From an uncultured Pseudomonadota bacterium (GTDB lineage Bacteria > Pseudomonadota > Gammaproteobacteria > Ga0077536), in NCBI GenBank assembly GCA_902597385.1, contig CACJXQ010000012.1, positions 1 to 54,201 of the forward strand: 54,201 nt of DNA, in the 5' to 3' direction. The position numbers and the translations under genes are program-made. This document shows positions 1 to 8,693 of the stretch, one piece after another. The notes under the pieces were generated by a model that was not told the origin of the DNA, made no database searches, and saw nothing but the letters and a program-made list of their open reading frames with translations. Position 1 is the stretch's first letter. Each line of letters opens with the position of its first letter.

Positions 1-1
1 G

Positions 2-817
2 ATCGCGAAATTGGCGGATTGGGAGTTTGTCGAGTTTTTCCTGAGAGTAGCACCGGTGTCTATGCCCGTCCTAGTTGTCGGCTTAATCACATGTATCTTA
101 CTTGAAAAAACAAAAACCTTTGACTTTGGCGGCGAACTACCACCAGCGGTTCGGTCAATTCTAGAAGGCTATGACAAATATGAAAGTGATCAGAGAACTC
201 CCAAGGACATTGCGAAGCTTTGGGTGCAAGGAATTACAGCTCTAATCCTGTGCTTGGCTCTTGGGTTTCATGTGGCAGAGGTGGGCGTCATTGGTCTGAC
301 AATAATTGTACTCGCAACAGCTTTCAATGGAGTAATAGAAGAACACAAAATAGGCCATGCCTTTGAGGAGGCTTTACCCTTCACCTCGCTTTTGGTGGTA
401 TTTTTTGCCATTGTTGCCGTAATTCACGACCAGCATTTATTCAGCCCAGTAATTACTTGGGTTCTAAGTTTAGAAGGCACCCTCCAGGTCTCTTCCTTCT
501 ACCTGGCCAACGGGATCCTTTCAATGATCAGCGACAATGTCTTTGTAGCTACGGTCTATATTTCAGAAGTCAAGCAAGCGCTGGACGAGGGAAGGATAAG
601 CAGAGAGGTTTTCGACTTGTTAGCAGTAGCGATAAACACCGGAACGAATATTCCCAGTGTCGCCACACCGAATGGTCAGGCTGCTTTCTTGTTTCTACTA
701 ACTTCTGCCTTAGCTCCCCTGATTAGGCTTTCTTATATGCAAATGGTTTGGATGGCTCTTCCCTACACTATAACAATGTCCACAGCGGGGTTATTAGCCG
801 TCATTTATTTACTTTAG
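2..817 (+). CDS. nhaB: Na+/H+ antiporter NhaB, C-terminal part (cut by window edge)
   Basis: Inner-membrane sodium/proton antiporter of the NhaB family, which exports Na+ in exchange for H+. The reading frame is open to the left edge (codons for Ile-Ala-Lys precede the first possible TTG at 11), so this is the C-terminal half of a protein normally about 500 residues long. The family-like stretches [33 protein letters not shown] and [10 protein letters not shown], with several hydrophobic helices, support the call. The stop is TAG at 815-817. The true start and upstream context lie outside the window. Confidence 0.93.
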   Translation: MAKLADWEFVEFFLRVAPVSMPVLVVGLITCILLEKTKTFDFGGELPPAVRSILEGYDKYESDQRTPKDIAKLWVQGITALILCLALGFHVAEVGVIGLTIIVLATAFNGVIEEHKIGHAFEEALPFTSLLVVFFAIVAVIHDQHLFSPVITWVLSLEGTLQVSSFYLANGILSMISDNVFVATVYISEVKQALDEGRISREVFDLLAVAINTGTNIPSVATPNGQAAFLFLLTSALAPLIRLSYMQMVWMALPYTITMSTAGLLAVIYLL

Positions 818-849
818 AAGATTGGTTGCCTTAAAGGACGTTAACAATA

Positions 850-1488
850 ATGGATCTTAATACAGTTTTGCAGAGCACCTACACCTGTCGGTATTATAGA
901 GATGAAGCAATAGAGGAACCCAAGTTAAAAAGAGTGCTTGATGCTGCCAGATGGGGACCAAGTGGGGGCAATCGACAACCAGTGAGCCTTGTGGTCATCC
1001 GCGATCAAAAAAAGAAGTTGGCCTTGCAAGAACTATACCTACCTCTTTGGGAACCCTATGTGAAAGGCGTCGAAGAAGGTGATATCAAAATAAGCGCGCG
1101 AGATTCAAACATGCTTCGCGATGCGGATCACTTTGCTCGAAATATTGCTAAAATCCCGGTTCTCATAAAAGTATGTGCTCGCCTAGGGGATGTACACCCG
1201 ACGGACACAGACCTAGATCGACTTAGTATCGTGGGAGGGGCCTCCGTCTACCCTGCAGTTCAGAACATTCTACTTGCTGCTAGAAGCGAAAATTTAGGAT
1301 CTGCTCTGACAACCCTACTCTGCGCAGTGGAGCCAGAAGTTAAAAAATTACTTCAGATTCCCGAAGAGGTGTCGACCGCAGCAATGATAACACTTGGTTA
1401 TCCTTTGAAGGACTTTCCTAAGAGACTCAACAGGAAACCCATTGAGGATATGTGCTGGGAGGAAGATTACGGAAAGAAGATGTTTTGA
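850..1488 (+). CDS. Nitroreductase family protein
   Basis: FMN-dependent NAD(P)H oxidoreductase of the nitroreductase superfamily, probably cytoplasmic. The N-terminal pattern RYYRDEAIEE...ARWGPSGGNRQP is the typical FMN phosphate-binding entry, and a later GYPLKDFP segment matches the C-terminal family signature. The 212-residue length is normal. It begins 32 bases after nhaB with no terminator seen between them, and it converges on hemW. The natural substrate cannot be read from sequence. Confidence 0.88.
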   Translation: MDLNTVLQSTYTCRYYRDEAIEEPKLKRVLDAARWGPSGGNRQPVSLVVIRDQKKKLALQELYLPLWEPYVKGVEEGDIKISARDSNMLRDADHFARNIAKIPVLIKVCARLGDVHPTDTDLDRLSIVGGASVYPAVQNILLAARSENLGSALTTLLCAVEPEVKKLLQIPEEVSTAAMITLGYPLKDFPKRLNRKPIEDMCWEEDYGKKMF

Positions 1489-1513
1489 CCTCTTTAGGGC
1501 TTATCTAAAATCC

Positions 1514-2665
1514 TTAGTTCAAAAATATGAGCTGCAGGTCGTTGAGAAAAAGTTGGCCTTTTTTTGTCGGCTTTATTACATCTCCTCTTCTGTCAAAAAA
1601 ACCGGCCTTTTCAGCTCTAATAATTTTTTCGTCCACTTCATGAGACCCTGGCTCTATTCCAGTTTTATCGTACAAGTCAGACAATTCAAAGCCATCCGTC
1701 AAACGAGTTATATTTATAGCATATTCGATTAGAGCGTCTTTTTCAGAGACCAATTTCTTCTCCGAGTCCGCTCGCTTTTCTTTAAATTTTTTCATGTACA
1801 ACGTAGGTGAGTCGGTTTTTTTGGTCCTATAAATGTCTGTACCAATAGTAATTTTTCCATGTGCACCAGCACCTATACCGATATAGTCGCCGTAACGCCA
1901 ATAATTGAGATTGTGACTAGAGGCCCTCCCGGGTAGCGAATACGCAGAAACCTCATATCGATTGAAACCAGAATCTCTTAGAAGCTCAAGTCCATCCGAA
2001 TAAGAACGATAAATAGCATCTTCGAGCGGAACTTTCGGAGGCGAAACATGAAATTTTGTACCCTCTTCGATTGTCAGTTGATATCGCGATATGTGTCCTG
2101 GTTGAAATGAAATCGCCTCCTTTAAATCAAACATATCACTGTTATAAGTTCCTGACGGTACACCGAACATGAGATCAATATTAATATTTTCAAAGCCAAC
2201 CTCCTCAACCAGAAGAATGGCATCTCTCGCCTCAATAGCATTATGTGGTCTCGATAAGGCCGTCAACACATCGTCCGAGAAACTCTGTACGCCTATGGAA
2301 ATCCTATTCACTCCGGATCTTTTATATACCTCAAGTTTACGAAAACTAGTGCTCTCAGGGTTTATTTCCAGGGTGACCTCTGCGCCCTCTTTTACTGGTA
2401 GTTTTTCAGATATGCCTGCAAGCAACCTAGCTATCAGTTCACTACTAAATAAGCTCGGAGTACCTCCTCCAAGATAAATGCTAGAAACAACACGACCGGG
2501 AGCAAGTTTAATATCCTCCTCTAAATCTTCTAATAGGCAATTTATATAAAGATCCTCTCGAACAGATGGGGTTCGAAGAAAGCTATTGAAGTCGCAATAG
2601 GGGCATTTGCTAGTGCACCAAGGGAGATGCACATACACCGATATATTCTCTTGCCAAGGCAACAT
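1514..2665 (-). CDS. hemW: Radical SAM heme chaperone HemW
   Basis: Radical SAM protein of the HemN-like HemW family, thought to hold heme and pass it to respiratory proteins, not to oxidise coproporphyrinogen. The CxxxCxxC iron-sulfur motif is Cys17, Cys21 and Cys24 (PWCTSKCPYCDFNS). The YLGGGTPS glycine motif, the EINPES segment and the GVQSF motif follow in family order. Length 383 fits. It lies 3 bases downstream of rdgB and forms a minus-strand unit rph-rdgB-hemW, a conserved gammaproteobacterial arrangement. Confidence 0.93.
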   Translation of the reverse strand: MLPWQENISVYVHLPWCTSKCPYCDFNSFLRTPSVREDLYINCLLEDLEEDIKLAPGRVVSSIYLGGGTPSLFSSELIARLLAGISEKLPVKEGAEVTLEINPESTSFRKLEVYKRSGVNRISIGVQSFSDDVLTALSRPHNAIEARDAILLVEEVGFENINIDLMFGVPSGTYNSDMFDLKEAISFQPGHISRYQLTIEEGTKFHVSPPKVPLEDAIYRSYSDGLELLRDSGFNRYEVSAYSLPGRASSHNLNYWRYGDYIGIGAGAHGKITIGTDIYRTKKTDSPTLYMKKFKEKRADSEKKLVSEKDALIEYAINITRLTDGFELSDLYDKTGIEPGSHEVDEKIIRAEKAGFFDRRGDVIKPTKKGQLFLNDLQLIFLN

Positions 2666-2668
2666 AAT

Positions 2669-3259
2669 TCAAAGACTTTTAAAATTTTCCAACATTAATT
2701 TTAACGCTTTACCTCTATGACTTAGGACTAATTTTTCTTCTCTCAACATCTGGCCGGCAGTTTTAGAGGTAAATTCATCAAAAAAAATTGGGTCATACCC
2801 AAAGCCGTTCTCTCCCAACGGAATGCGGGCTATCCTCCCTTCCCATTTCCCAATAGCAATAATGGGCAAAGGGTCGAATTCGTGTCTTACTAGGGTCATA
2901 GCACAAACAAAAAAAGCTCGACGCTCAAGATTTTTGAGGTTTTCCATCCGCTGTAATAATTTCTCCAAGTTATCGCTATCAGTGGCATTTGCTCCTGCAA
3001 ACCTTGCCGAATATATCCCAGGATCACCATTAAGCGCCGGTACTACCAAACCCGAATCCTCAGCCAATGAAATTAACCCTGTCGAACGGCAAGCAAATCT
3101 AGCTTTCGCAATAGCATTTTCAACGAAAGACTGGCCAACTTCGGGTTGTGATTTAAACCCCAAGTCTTTTTGAGAGATAAAATCTATCCCTTCCCATTTT
3201 AGGTACTGACTTATCTCTAAAAACTTACCAATATTTTCTGTGGCAACCAATATTCTCAT
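2669..3259 (-). CDS. rdgB: XTP/dITP pyrophosphatase RdgB
   Basis: Cytoplasmic house-cleaning enzyme that hydrolyses non-canonical purine triphosphates (XTP, dITP, ITP) to monophosphates. The N-terminal ATENIGKFLEI is the nucleotide-binding TxNxxK motif. EDSGLVVPALNGDPGIYSAR, GFGYDPIF and the terminal SHRGKAL are all family signatures. Length 196 is normal. It sits between rph and hemW, 11 bases after rph and 3 before hemW, which suggests one transcript. Confidence 0.96.
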   Translation of the reverse strand: MRILVATENIGKFLEISQYLKWEGIDFISQKDLGFKSQPEVGQSFVENAIAKARFACRSTGLISLAEDSGLVVPALNGDPGIYSARFAGANATDSDNLEKLLQRMENLKNLERRAFFVCAMTLVRHEFDPLPIIAIGKWEGRIARIPLGENGFGYDPIFFDEFTSKTAGQMLREEKLVLSHRGKALKLMLENFKSL

Positions 3260-3270
3260 ATTATAATTAA

Positions 3271-3990
3271 TTATTCAGATAACACTGAAGCCTGAAGTTG
3301 TAAGAGTTGCTTTATGCCTAGCTGCGCTAGGTCTAACATGCTATTCAACTCGTCTCTACGAAAAGCATGACCCTCTGCAGTTCCTTGTATTTCCACAAAG
3401 TGGCTCGCTTCATTCATCACTACATTCATATCGGTCTCGGCACTGGAATCCTCATGATAATTTAAGTCCAGAATGGGCACACCCTCGAAGATACCGACAG
3501 AGATAGCGGCAATAGCACCATGAACCGGACTACTTGACAATTTTTTTTCTGTTATTAACCTCTCTACTGCCAAAACCAACGCTACGTAAGCTCCTGTTAT
3601 TGAGGCCGTTCGGGTTCCACCATCGGCCTCGATGACATCACAATCCAAAGTTATTGTAATCTCTCCTAAAGACTGAAGATCTATAACAGACCGGATCGAC
3701 CGACCAATAAGCCTTTGAATTTCCTTTGTTCTCCCAGACTGCCCACCAGATGCGGCCTCTCTTCGATTTCTACTTCCGGTGGCAGCCGGTAACATTCCAT
3801 ATTCTGCGGTTACCCACCCAGTTCCTGAACCTTTCAAAAAACCTGGAACCCTACCCTCCACGCTAGCGTTACATATAACCCTAGTTCTTCCGCATTCTAT
3901 AAGAACCGAGCCCTCAGAACTTTCTACAAAATTCTTTGTTATCTTAAACTCTCTTAACTCATCGGGGTTCCTTCCGTCTGGTCGCTTCAT
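3271..3990 (-). CDS. rph: Ribonuclease PH
   Basis: Phosphorolytic 3'-to-5' exoribonuclease that trims tRNA 3' ends. The start [11 protein letters not shown], the segment [11 protein letters not shown], the arginine-rich [13 protein letters not shown] and the [19 protein letters not shown] block are diagnostic. Length 239 is usual and the protein looks intact, unlike the frameshifted rph of E. coli K-12. It is divergent from yicC across 166 bases, the same divergent rph/yicC order as in E. coli. Confidence 0.97.
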   Translation of the reverse strand: MKRPDGRNPDELREFKITKNFVESSEGSVLIECGRTRVICNASVEGRVPGFLKGSGTGWVTAEYGMLPAATGSRNRREAASGGQSGRTKEIQRLIGRSIRSVIDLQSLGEITITLDCDVIEADGGTRTASITGAYVALVLAVERLITEKKLSSSPVHGAIAAISVGIFEGVPILDLNYHEDSSAETDMNVVMNEASHFVEIQGTAEGHAFRRDELNSMLDLAQLGIKQLLQLQASVLSE

Positions 3991-4156
3991 AATTTTGTCT
4001 ACCTTTAGAATGCTTGATAAGAGGGAACATTATACCTGCAAATCCCCTAAAGGACGGGTCCAACTAGAAAAACTGCTATGGTGAATGGTTTTCTAGTAAT
4101 ATTCTGTACTTAAGAGAATAGACACTTACAACGACCTTGTATTAAAGGAGAAAAAT

Positions 4157-5023
4157 ATGGTCCTAAGCATGACTGGTTTTGGAAGAACCGATTTCGAAAA
4201 GGACTCTGTGACAGGCTTTTTAGAAATGAGGTCTCTAAATCATCGTCATTTGGACATTTCGGTAAAACTACCTGAGACCCTACGTCCCTTTGAGAAAACA
4301 GCGAGAGAATTAATCAAAGCGAGAATAAATCGGGGAAAAATTGACTGTTACCTAAATTTTGAAACAAAAAAAAGAGCTGAAGAGAGCCTAGAAATAGATG
4401 GCGCTATTTTACGTAATTTAGTTGCAATTAATACTCAACTAAACCGAGAATTCAAGAAAGACTTGGAAATCAACCTCATAGACTTAATGAAATGGCCGGG
4501 TATTATCTCTGCAAGAGATATTTCTTTTGAAGGTAATGAGGAAGTATTGACTGAGCTCTTTAACAGTACTCTCGAAGAGCTGTTATCTGCAAGGAAAAGT
4601 GAGGGACAAAGCATAAAAAAAGCAATGGAGGAAAAACTAAAGTCCCTCGAAAAAAGCTTCTCTTTGATCGCTGACCTAACTCCTAAAAATTTAGATGAGG
4701 CTACGAATCGCCTACATTCTCGCCTAAAGCAACTCAACGAAAATATCGACCATACACGTGTAGAACAAGAGGTAATAATTTTAATCCAAAAACTAGATAT
4801 ATCGGAAGAACTTGACCGCATAGAGTCTCATGTAAAGGAAATGAAAAAAGTGCTCTTTAGGAAAGAGCCTATTGGAAGAAGATTAGACTTTATTCTCCAA
4901 GAGTTAGCTCGTGAAACTAATACTTTAGGTGCAAAATCTAATAATATGGATATATCAGCTGCTACTATTGAGATGAAGGTTCTTCTCGAACAATTAAGAG
5001 AACAGGTCCAAAATATTGAGTAA
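4157..5023 (+). CDS. yicC: YicC-type endoribonuclease
   Basis: Member of the YicC family, described as endoribonucleases linked to small-RNA decay. The N-terminus SMTGFGR, then EMRSLNHRHLDI, and the C-terminal GRRLDFILQELARETNT-type segment with conserved Glu residues define the family. Length 288 is normal. A strong ribosome binding site (AAAGGAG) precedes the ATG by 6 bases. The stop overlaps the predicted TTG start of gmk by 8 bases, indicating coupled translation. Confidence 0.95.
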   Translation: MVLSMTGFGRTDFEKDSVTGFLEMRSLNHRHLDISVKLPETLRPFEKTARELIKARINRGKIDCYLNFETKKRAEESLEIDGAILRNLVAINTQLNREFKKDLEINLIDLMKWPGIISARDISFEGNEEVLTELFNSTLEELLSARKSEGQSIKKAMEEKLKSLEKSFSLIADLTPKNLDEATNRLHSRLKQLNENIDHTRVEQEVIILIQKLDISEELDRIESHVKEMKKVLFRKEPIGRRLDFILQELARETNTLGAKSNNMDISAATIEMKVLLEQLREQVQNIE

Positions 5024-5651
5024 TAAAAATATCTTGAGCAAAAATGGATATGCTTTCGTTTTTTCCGCACCATCAGGGGCCGGGAAGACTAGCCTTGTAA
5101 AGGAACTGGTGAAGTCGAACAAAAACCTACATCGCTCAATTTCTCACACAACGCGCAACGTTAGGAAAGGCGAGCGGGAAGGAGTTGACTATTTTTTCGT
5201 CTCCACCAAAAATTTTGACAAGATGGTAGCAAATGACGACTTCATAGAACATGCAAGTGTTTTCGGCGCAAAGTACGGTACGAGAAAGAAAACAGTCAAA
5301 GAACAATTGTTGGCTGGCAGGGACGTTGCCTTAGACATTGACTGGCAAGGCGCCAGGAAAATAAAAGAGACAATTAATGATTGTATTTCGATCTTTATTC
5401 TTCCTCCTACCATGAAAATTCTGAAAAAAAGACTAGTAGTGCGGGGGGATTTAGAACATCAGATTGATAGCAGGATGGAAAAGGCGATAAGCGAAATCCA
5501 GCACTTTGAAGAGTATGATTATCTTGTCTTTAACGATGACTTTGAACACACACTTGCTCAGCTACAAGCTATCGTAACAGCCTCTAAGTTGAGAACCCCC
5601 AGACAAAAGATCACCCACCAAGAGGAAATCAGAGAATTAATAGAAGCCTAA
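5016..5651 (+). CDS. gmk: Guanylate kinase
   Basis: Phosphorylates GMP to GDP with ATP. The P-loop SAPSGAGKTSLV, the GMP-binding HTTRNVRKGEREGVDYFF and the DIDWQGARKI Walker B-like segment are all present. No ATG lies near the N-terminus. TTG at 5016 has AGG 9 bases upstream and overlaps the yicC end. TTG at 5034 would also give a normal-length protein starting SKNGYAFVFSAP, so the exact start is uncertain. The order gmk-rpoZ-spoT is conserved in gammaproteobacteria. Confidence 0.96.
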   Translation: MSNKNILSKNGYAFVFSAPSGAGKTSLVKELVKSNKNLHRSISHTTRNVRKGEREGVDYFFVSTKNFDKMVANDDFIEHASVFGAKYGTRKKTVKEQLLAGRDVALDIDWQGARKIKETINDCISIFILPPTMKILKKRLVVRGDLEHQIDSRMEKAISEIQHFEEYDYLVFNDDFEHTLAQLQAIVTASKLRTPRQKITHQEEIRELIEA

Positions 5652-5711
5652 GTTAGAGTTTGTTAGAATAGGAGGCTGCATTAAGATGATGAGTTAAATA
5701 AGGAACGAACT

Positions 5712-6017
5712 ATGGCACGATTGACAGTGGAGGATTGCCTTCCCTTAATAGGAAACCGGTTTGATATTGTCCTTGTCGCTAGCCGGCGAGCCCGACAACT
5801 CGAATTAGGAGCCGAACCACTCGTAGACGCAGAAAAAGACAAGCCTACGGTAATTGCACTCAGAGAAATCGCTGCGGGATTAATGAATCAAGAGATCCTG
5901 GACGAAATTGAAGCGAAACAACGAGCGGCTGAAGAGTACGAAGCTGCGGTAGAATACGCGGAGAGACAAGCCGATCAGCAAAATCCCTCGGCTGAATTCC
6001 TTCCGGAGGAAAAATAA
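5712..6017 (+). CDS. rpoZ: RNA polymerase omega subunit
   Basis: Small RNA polymerase subunit that assists assembly of beta' and, in proteobacteria, contributes to a ppGpp site. The start [11 protein letters not shown] and the helix [17 protein letters not shown] are diagnostic; 101 residues is slightly longer than E. coli RpoZ through an acidic, Ala/Glu-rich tail. The ribosome binding site is AAGGAA, 6 bases from the ATG. It lies directly before spoT, matching the ppGpp connection. Confidence 0.97.
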   Translation: MARLTVEDCLPLIGNRFDIVLVASRRARQLELGAEPLVDAEKDKPTVIALREIAAGLMNQEILDEIEAKQRAAEEYEAAVEYAERQADQQNPSAEFLPEEK

Positions 6018-6098
6018 CGAAAATGCCATCGTTATCACTTATTAAAAGGGTTTTCTAACTTGCCCGACCCCACCCTCTTTATCTGAAATATAGAAGAA

Positions 6099-8276
6099 AT
6101 GAGCGCGAGACCTAACGAAGTATCCCTCTCTGTCCCTCGAATAGAGCGCCTCTGCAGAAAAGCCAAATCATATCTAGGTCAAGAAGAGATCCGAAACATA
6201 AAAAGAGCCTATGAATTTAGCGCAAAAGCCCACCTAGGGCAGTTTAGAAAAAGCGGAGAACCCTATATACAACATCCGCTAGCAGTGGCACATATTTTGA
6301 TAGAAATGAGGATGGATCATGAGACTCTCATGGCAGCGATGCTTCATGATGTAATCGAAGACACTCAAATTGCGAAAAGTCACATAAAGAAAGAGTTTGG
6401 GGGCGGTGTGGCGCAAATAGTAGATGGCTTGAGTAAATTAACCCAAATAGAATTTGAAACGCATGCGGAAGCGCAGGCCAGTAATTTTCAGAAGATGCTG
6501 ATGGCCATGGCTAATGACATTAGAGTAATTCTCGTTAAGTTAGCTGATCGTTTACATAACATGCGAACGATCAAGCATCTCGAACTACAAAAACAAAAGC
6601 TCATCGCTAAAGAGACATTAGAGATCTATGCTCCCATTGCTCAACGGCTAGGTATGAACGCGATAAGATTGGAACTCGAAGAATTAGGCTTTCAAACCCT
6701 ATATCCTCTAAGGCATGGAGTGCTTGGACGAGTTATTCAAAAAATCAGAGGTAACAGAAAAGAAGTTATAAAAAAAATAGGAAATAGATTGAAGCGTTGC
6801 TTAAGACAAGAAAATTTGGTCTCACACGTGGTAGGCCGTGAAAAACATTTGTACAGTATTTACAAGAAAATGAAAGAGAAGAATCTACATTTCAGTGAAG
6901 TCCATGATGTTTATGCTTTTAGAATTATTGTCGATACCGTTGATACCTGTTACCGAACGCTCGGACTAATTCACGGCTTATACAAACCTGTTCCGGGTAC
7001 CTTTAAAGACTACATTGCCATATCCAAAGCGAACGGGTACCAATCCCTCCATACTGTTCTATTTGGTCCATTCGGCGTACCTGTAGAAATACAAATAAGA
7101 ACAAATGAGATGGATCAAATGGCAGAAGCAGGGATCGCAGCTCATTGGCTTTATAAAACGGGTGAAAAGGCTGTAAAAACAGCTAGGAAAAGAGCTCACG
7201 AGTGGTTGCGAGGTATGTTAGACATTCAACGTCAGGCAGGGAATTCAATAGAGTTTCTGGAACATGTGAAGGTAGATCTTTTCCCCGACGCAGTCTACGT
7301 GTTAACACCAAATGGGGATGTATTAGAGATGCCTAAAGGTGCATCGGCCGTTGATGTTGCCTATGCAATACACACAGATGTTGGAAAAAGATGTGTAGGC
7401 TGCAGAATCAATAAGAGAATTGCCCCCCTCAGAACACAGCTAGAAACAGGCGATCAAGTAGAAATAGTTACCGCACCAGGAGCGACACCCAACCCGATGT
7501 GGTTGAACTTCGTAACCACTGGAAAAGCAAGGGCCAATATACGTCATTACCTCAAAAATTTACAACGTGACAAAGCTATAGAATTAGGCAGAAGACTGCT
7601 AGATAACGAACTAATCAAGTCATCCCGCTCTCTACTTTCTCTAAACGAAGAGCAGCAAATGAATATTGTTCAAAACTTAAAACTGCCCTCTTTTGATGAT
7701 CTTCTTGCAGATATAGGACTAGGCAATCGACCACCAATCTTGGCAGCGGAGGTCGTCAAATCAGAACTTGCTAAAGCGCAGCAACCTGGTGAATTTGTTA
7801 AAAACAAACTCACCAGCCCATTAATTATTCATGGAACAGAGGGAATGGTAGTCTCAATCCCTAAATGCTGTTACCCCATACCAGGCGACCAAATAATGGG
7901 TACTATTACCTCTGGCCGAGGAATCGTGATCCACCGCCTTTCGTGTCACAATACGGTTGAATTTCGCAACGCGCCCGATAAATGGATAGATGTACACTGG
8001 GCTCCCTCCATAGATAGAGAATTTAGCTGCGAAATAACTCTCGATGTTTTGGATGAAAAGGGAGTGCTTGCGACCGTAGCAGCTAGCTGTGCTGATCGAT
8101 TAGCGAGTATAGAAGGGGTCGAATTGAGTGAACGAGGAGAGGAATACTCTGAAATGAAATTGACCTTGGGAGTAAAGGACAGAAAACATCTTGCGGATAT
8201 CCTAAGGGTATTAAGACAAATAAAAACTGTTTCCAAAGTCAGTAGAAACCAACCTAAAAAAAACAAGTCAACATAG
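6099..8276 (+). CDS. spoT: Bifunctional (p)ppGpp synthetase/hydrolase SpoT
   Basis: Makes and degrades the stringent-response alarmone. At 725 residues it has an N-terminal HD hydrolase domain (HPLAVAHILIEM and MLHDVIEDT), a synthetase domain with YAFRIIVD and NGYQSLHT, a TGS domain (near VLEMPKGASAVDVAYAIH), a Cys-rich C-terminal segment (IPKCCYPIPGDQIMG) and an ACT domain at the end. An intact HD motif supports hydrolase activity, hence SpoT and not RelA. The 81 bases after rpoZ show no clear terminator. Confidence 0.96.
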   Translation: MSARPNEVSLSVPRIERLCRKAKSYLGQEEIRNIKRAYEFSAKAHLGQFRKSGEPYIQHPLAVAHILIEMRMDHETLMAAMLHDVIEDTQIAKSHIKKEFGGGVAQIVDGLSKLTQIEFETHAEAQASNFQKMLMAMANDIRVILVKLADRLHNMRTIKHLELQKQKLIAKETLEIYAPIAQRLGMNAIRLELEELGFQTLYPLRHGVLGRVIQKIRGNRKEVIKKIGNRLKRCLRQENLVSHVVGREKHLYSIYKKMKEKNLHFSEVHDVYAFRIIVDTVDTCYRTLGLIHGLYKPVPGTFKDYIAISKANGYQSLHTVLFGPFGVPVEIQIRTNEMDQMAEAGIAAHWLYKTGEKAVKTARKRAHEWLRGMLDIQRQAGNSIEFLEHVKVDLFPDAVYVLTPNGDVLEMPKGASAVDVAYAIHTDVGKRCVGCRINKRIAPLRTQLETGDQVEIVTAPGATPNPMWLNFVTTGKARANIRHYLKNLQRDKAIELGRRLLDNELIKSSRSLLSLNEEQQMNIVQNLKLPSFDDLLADIGLGNRPPILAAEVVKSELAKAQQPGEFVKNKLTSPLIIHGTEGMVVSIPKCCYPIPGDQIMGTITSGRGIVIHRLSCHNTVEFRNAPDKWIDVHWAPSIDREFSCEITLDVLDEKGVLATVAASCADRLASIEGVELSERGEEYSEMKLTLGVKDRKHLADILRVLRQIKTVSKVSRNQPKKNKST

Positions 8277-8288
8277 CAGCAAGTAATA

Positions 8289-8678
8289 ATGTCAAAAATA
8301 GCGATAAACACAAATAATGCACCGAGTGCAATAGGGACCTATTCTCAGGCTATAGTAAGCGGAGAGTTGGTTTTTATATCGGGGCAAATCCCTTTCGACC
8401 CTCAAAATAACGAAAAGGTGGAAGGAGATAGAGTCGCTCAAGTACATCGAACTTTTCAAAATCTAGCAAATGTAGCCGAATCATCAGGAAGCTCTTTAGA
8501 TAATTGTCTGAAACTAACTATCTTCCTCCTAGATTTAGAAGACTTCGATATAATTAATACAATAATGAAGGATTTTTTTTCAGAGCCTTACCCAGCTCGG
8601 TCGGTAGTGGAGGTTAAATCCCTACCTAAGTCAGTGCCCTTGGAAGTTGACGCGATACTCGCCTTATCGCGGAAGTAA
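8289..8678 (+). CDS. ridA: Reactive intermediate deaminase RidA
   Basis: RidA/YjgF/UK114-family enzyme that hydrolyses enamine/imine intermediates such as 2-aminoacrylate. The 129-residue length, APSAIGTYSQAI, the VFISGQIPFDP segment, and the C-terminal PARSVVEVKSLPKSVPLEVDAI with its catalytic Arg are typical. It starts 12 bases after spoT and ends 15 before recG. This placement matches the Pseudomonas gene order, where E. coli has trmH instead. Confidence 0.95.
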   Translation: MSKIAINTNNAPSAIGTYSQAIVSGELVFISGQIPFDPQNNEKVEGDRVAQVHRTFQNLANVAESSGSSLDNCLKLTIFLLDLEDFDIINTIMKDFFSEPYPARSVVEVKSLPKSVPLEVDAILALSRK

Positions 8679-8693
8679 GTAAGCTGGCATTTT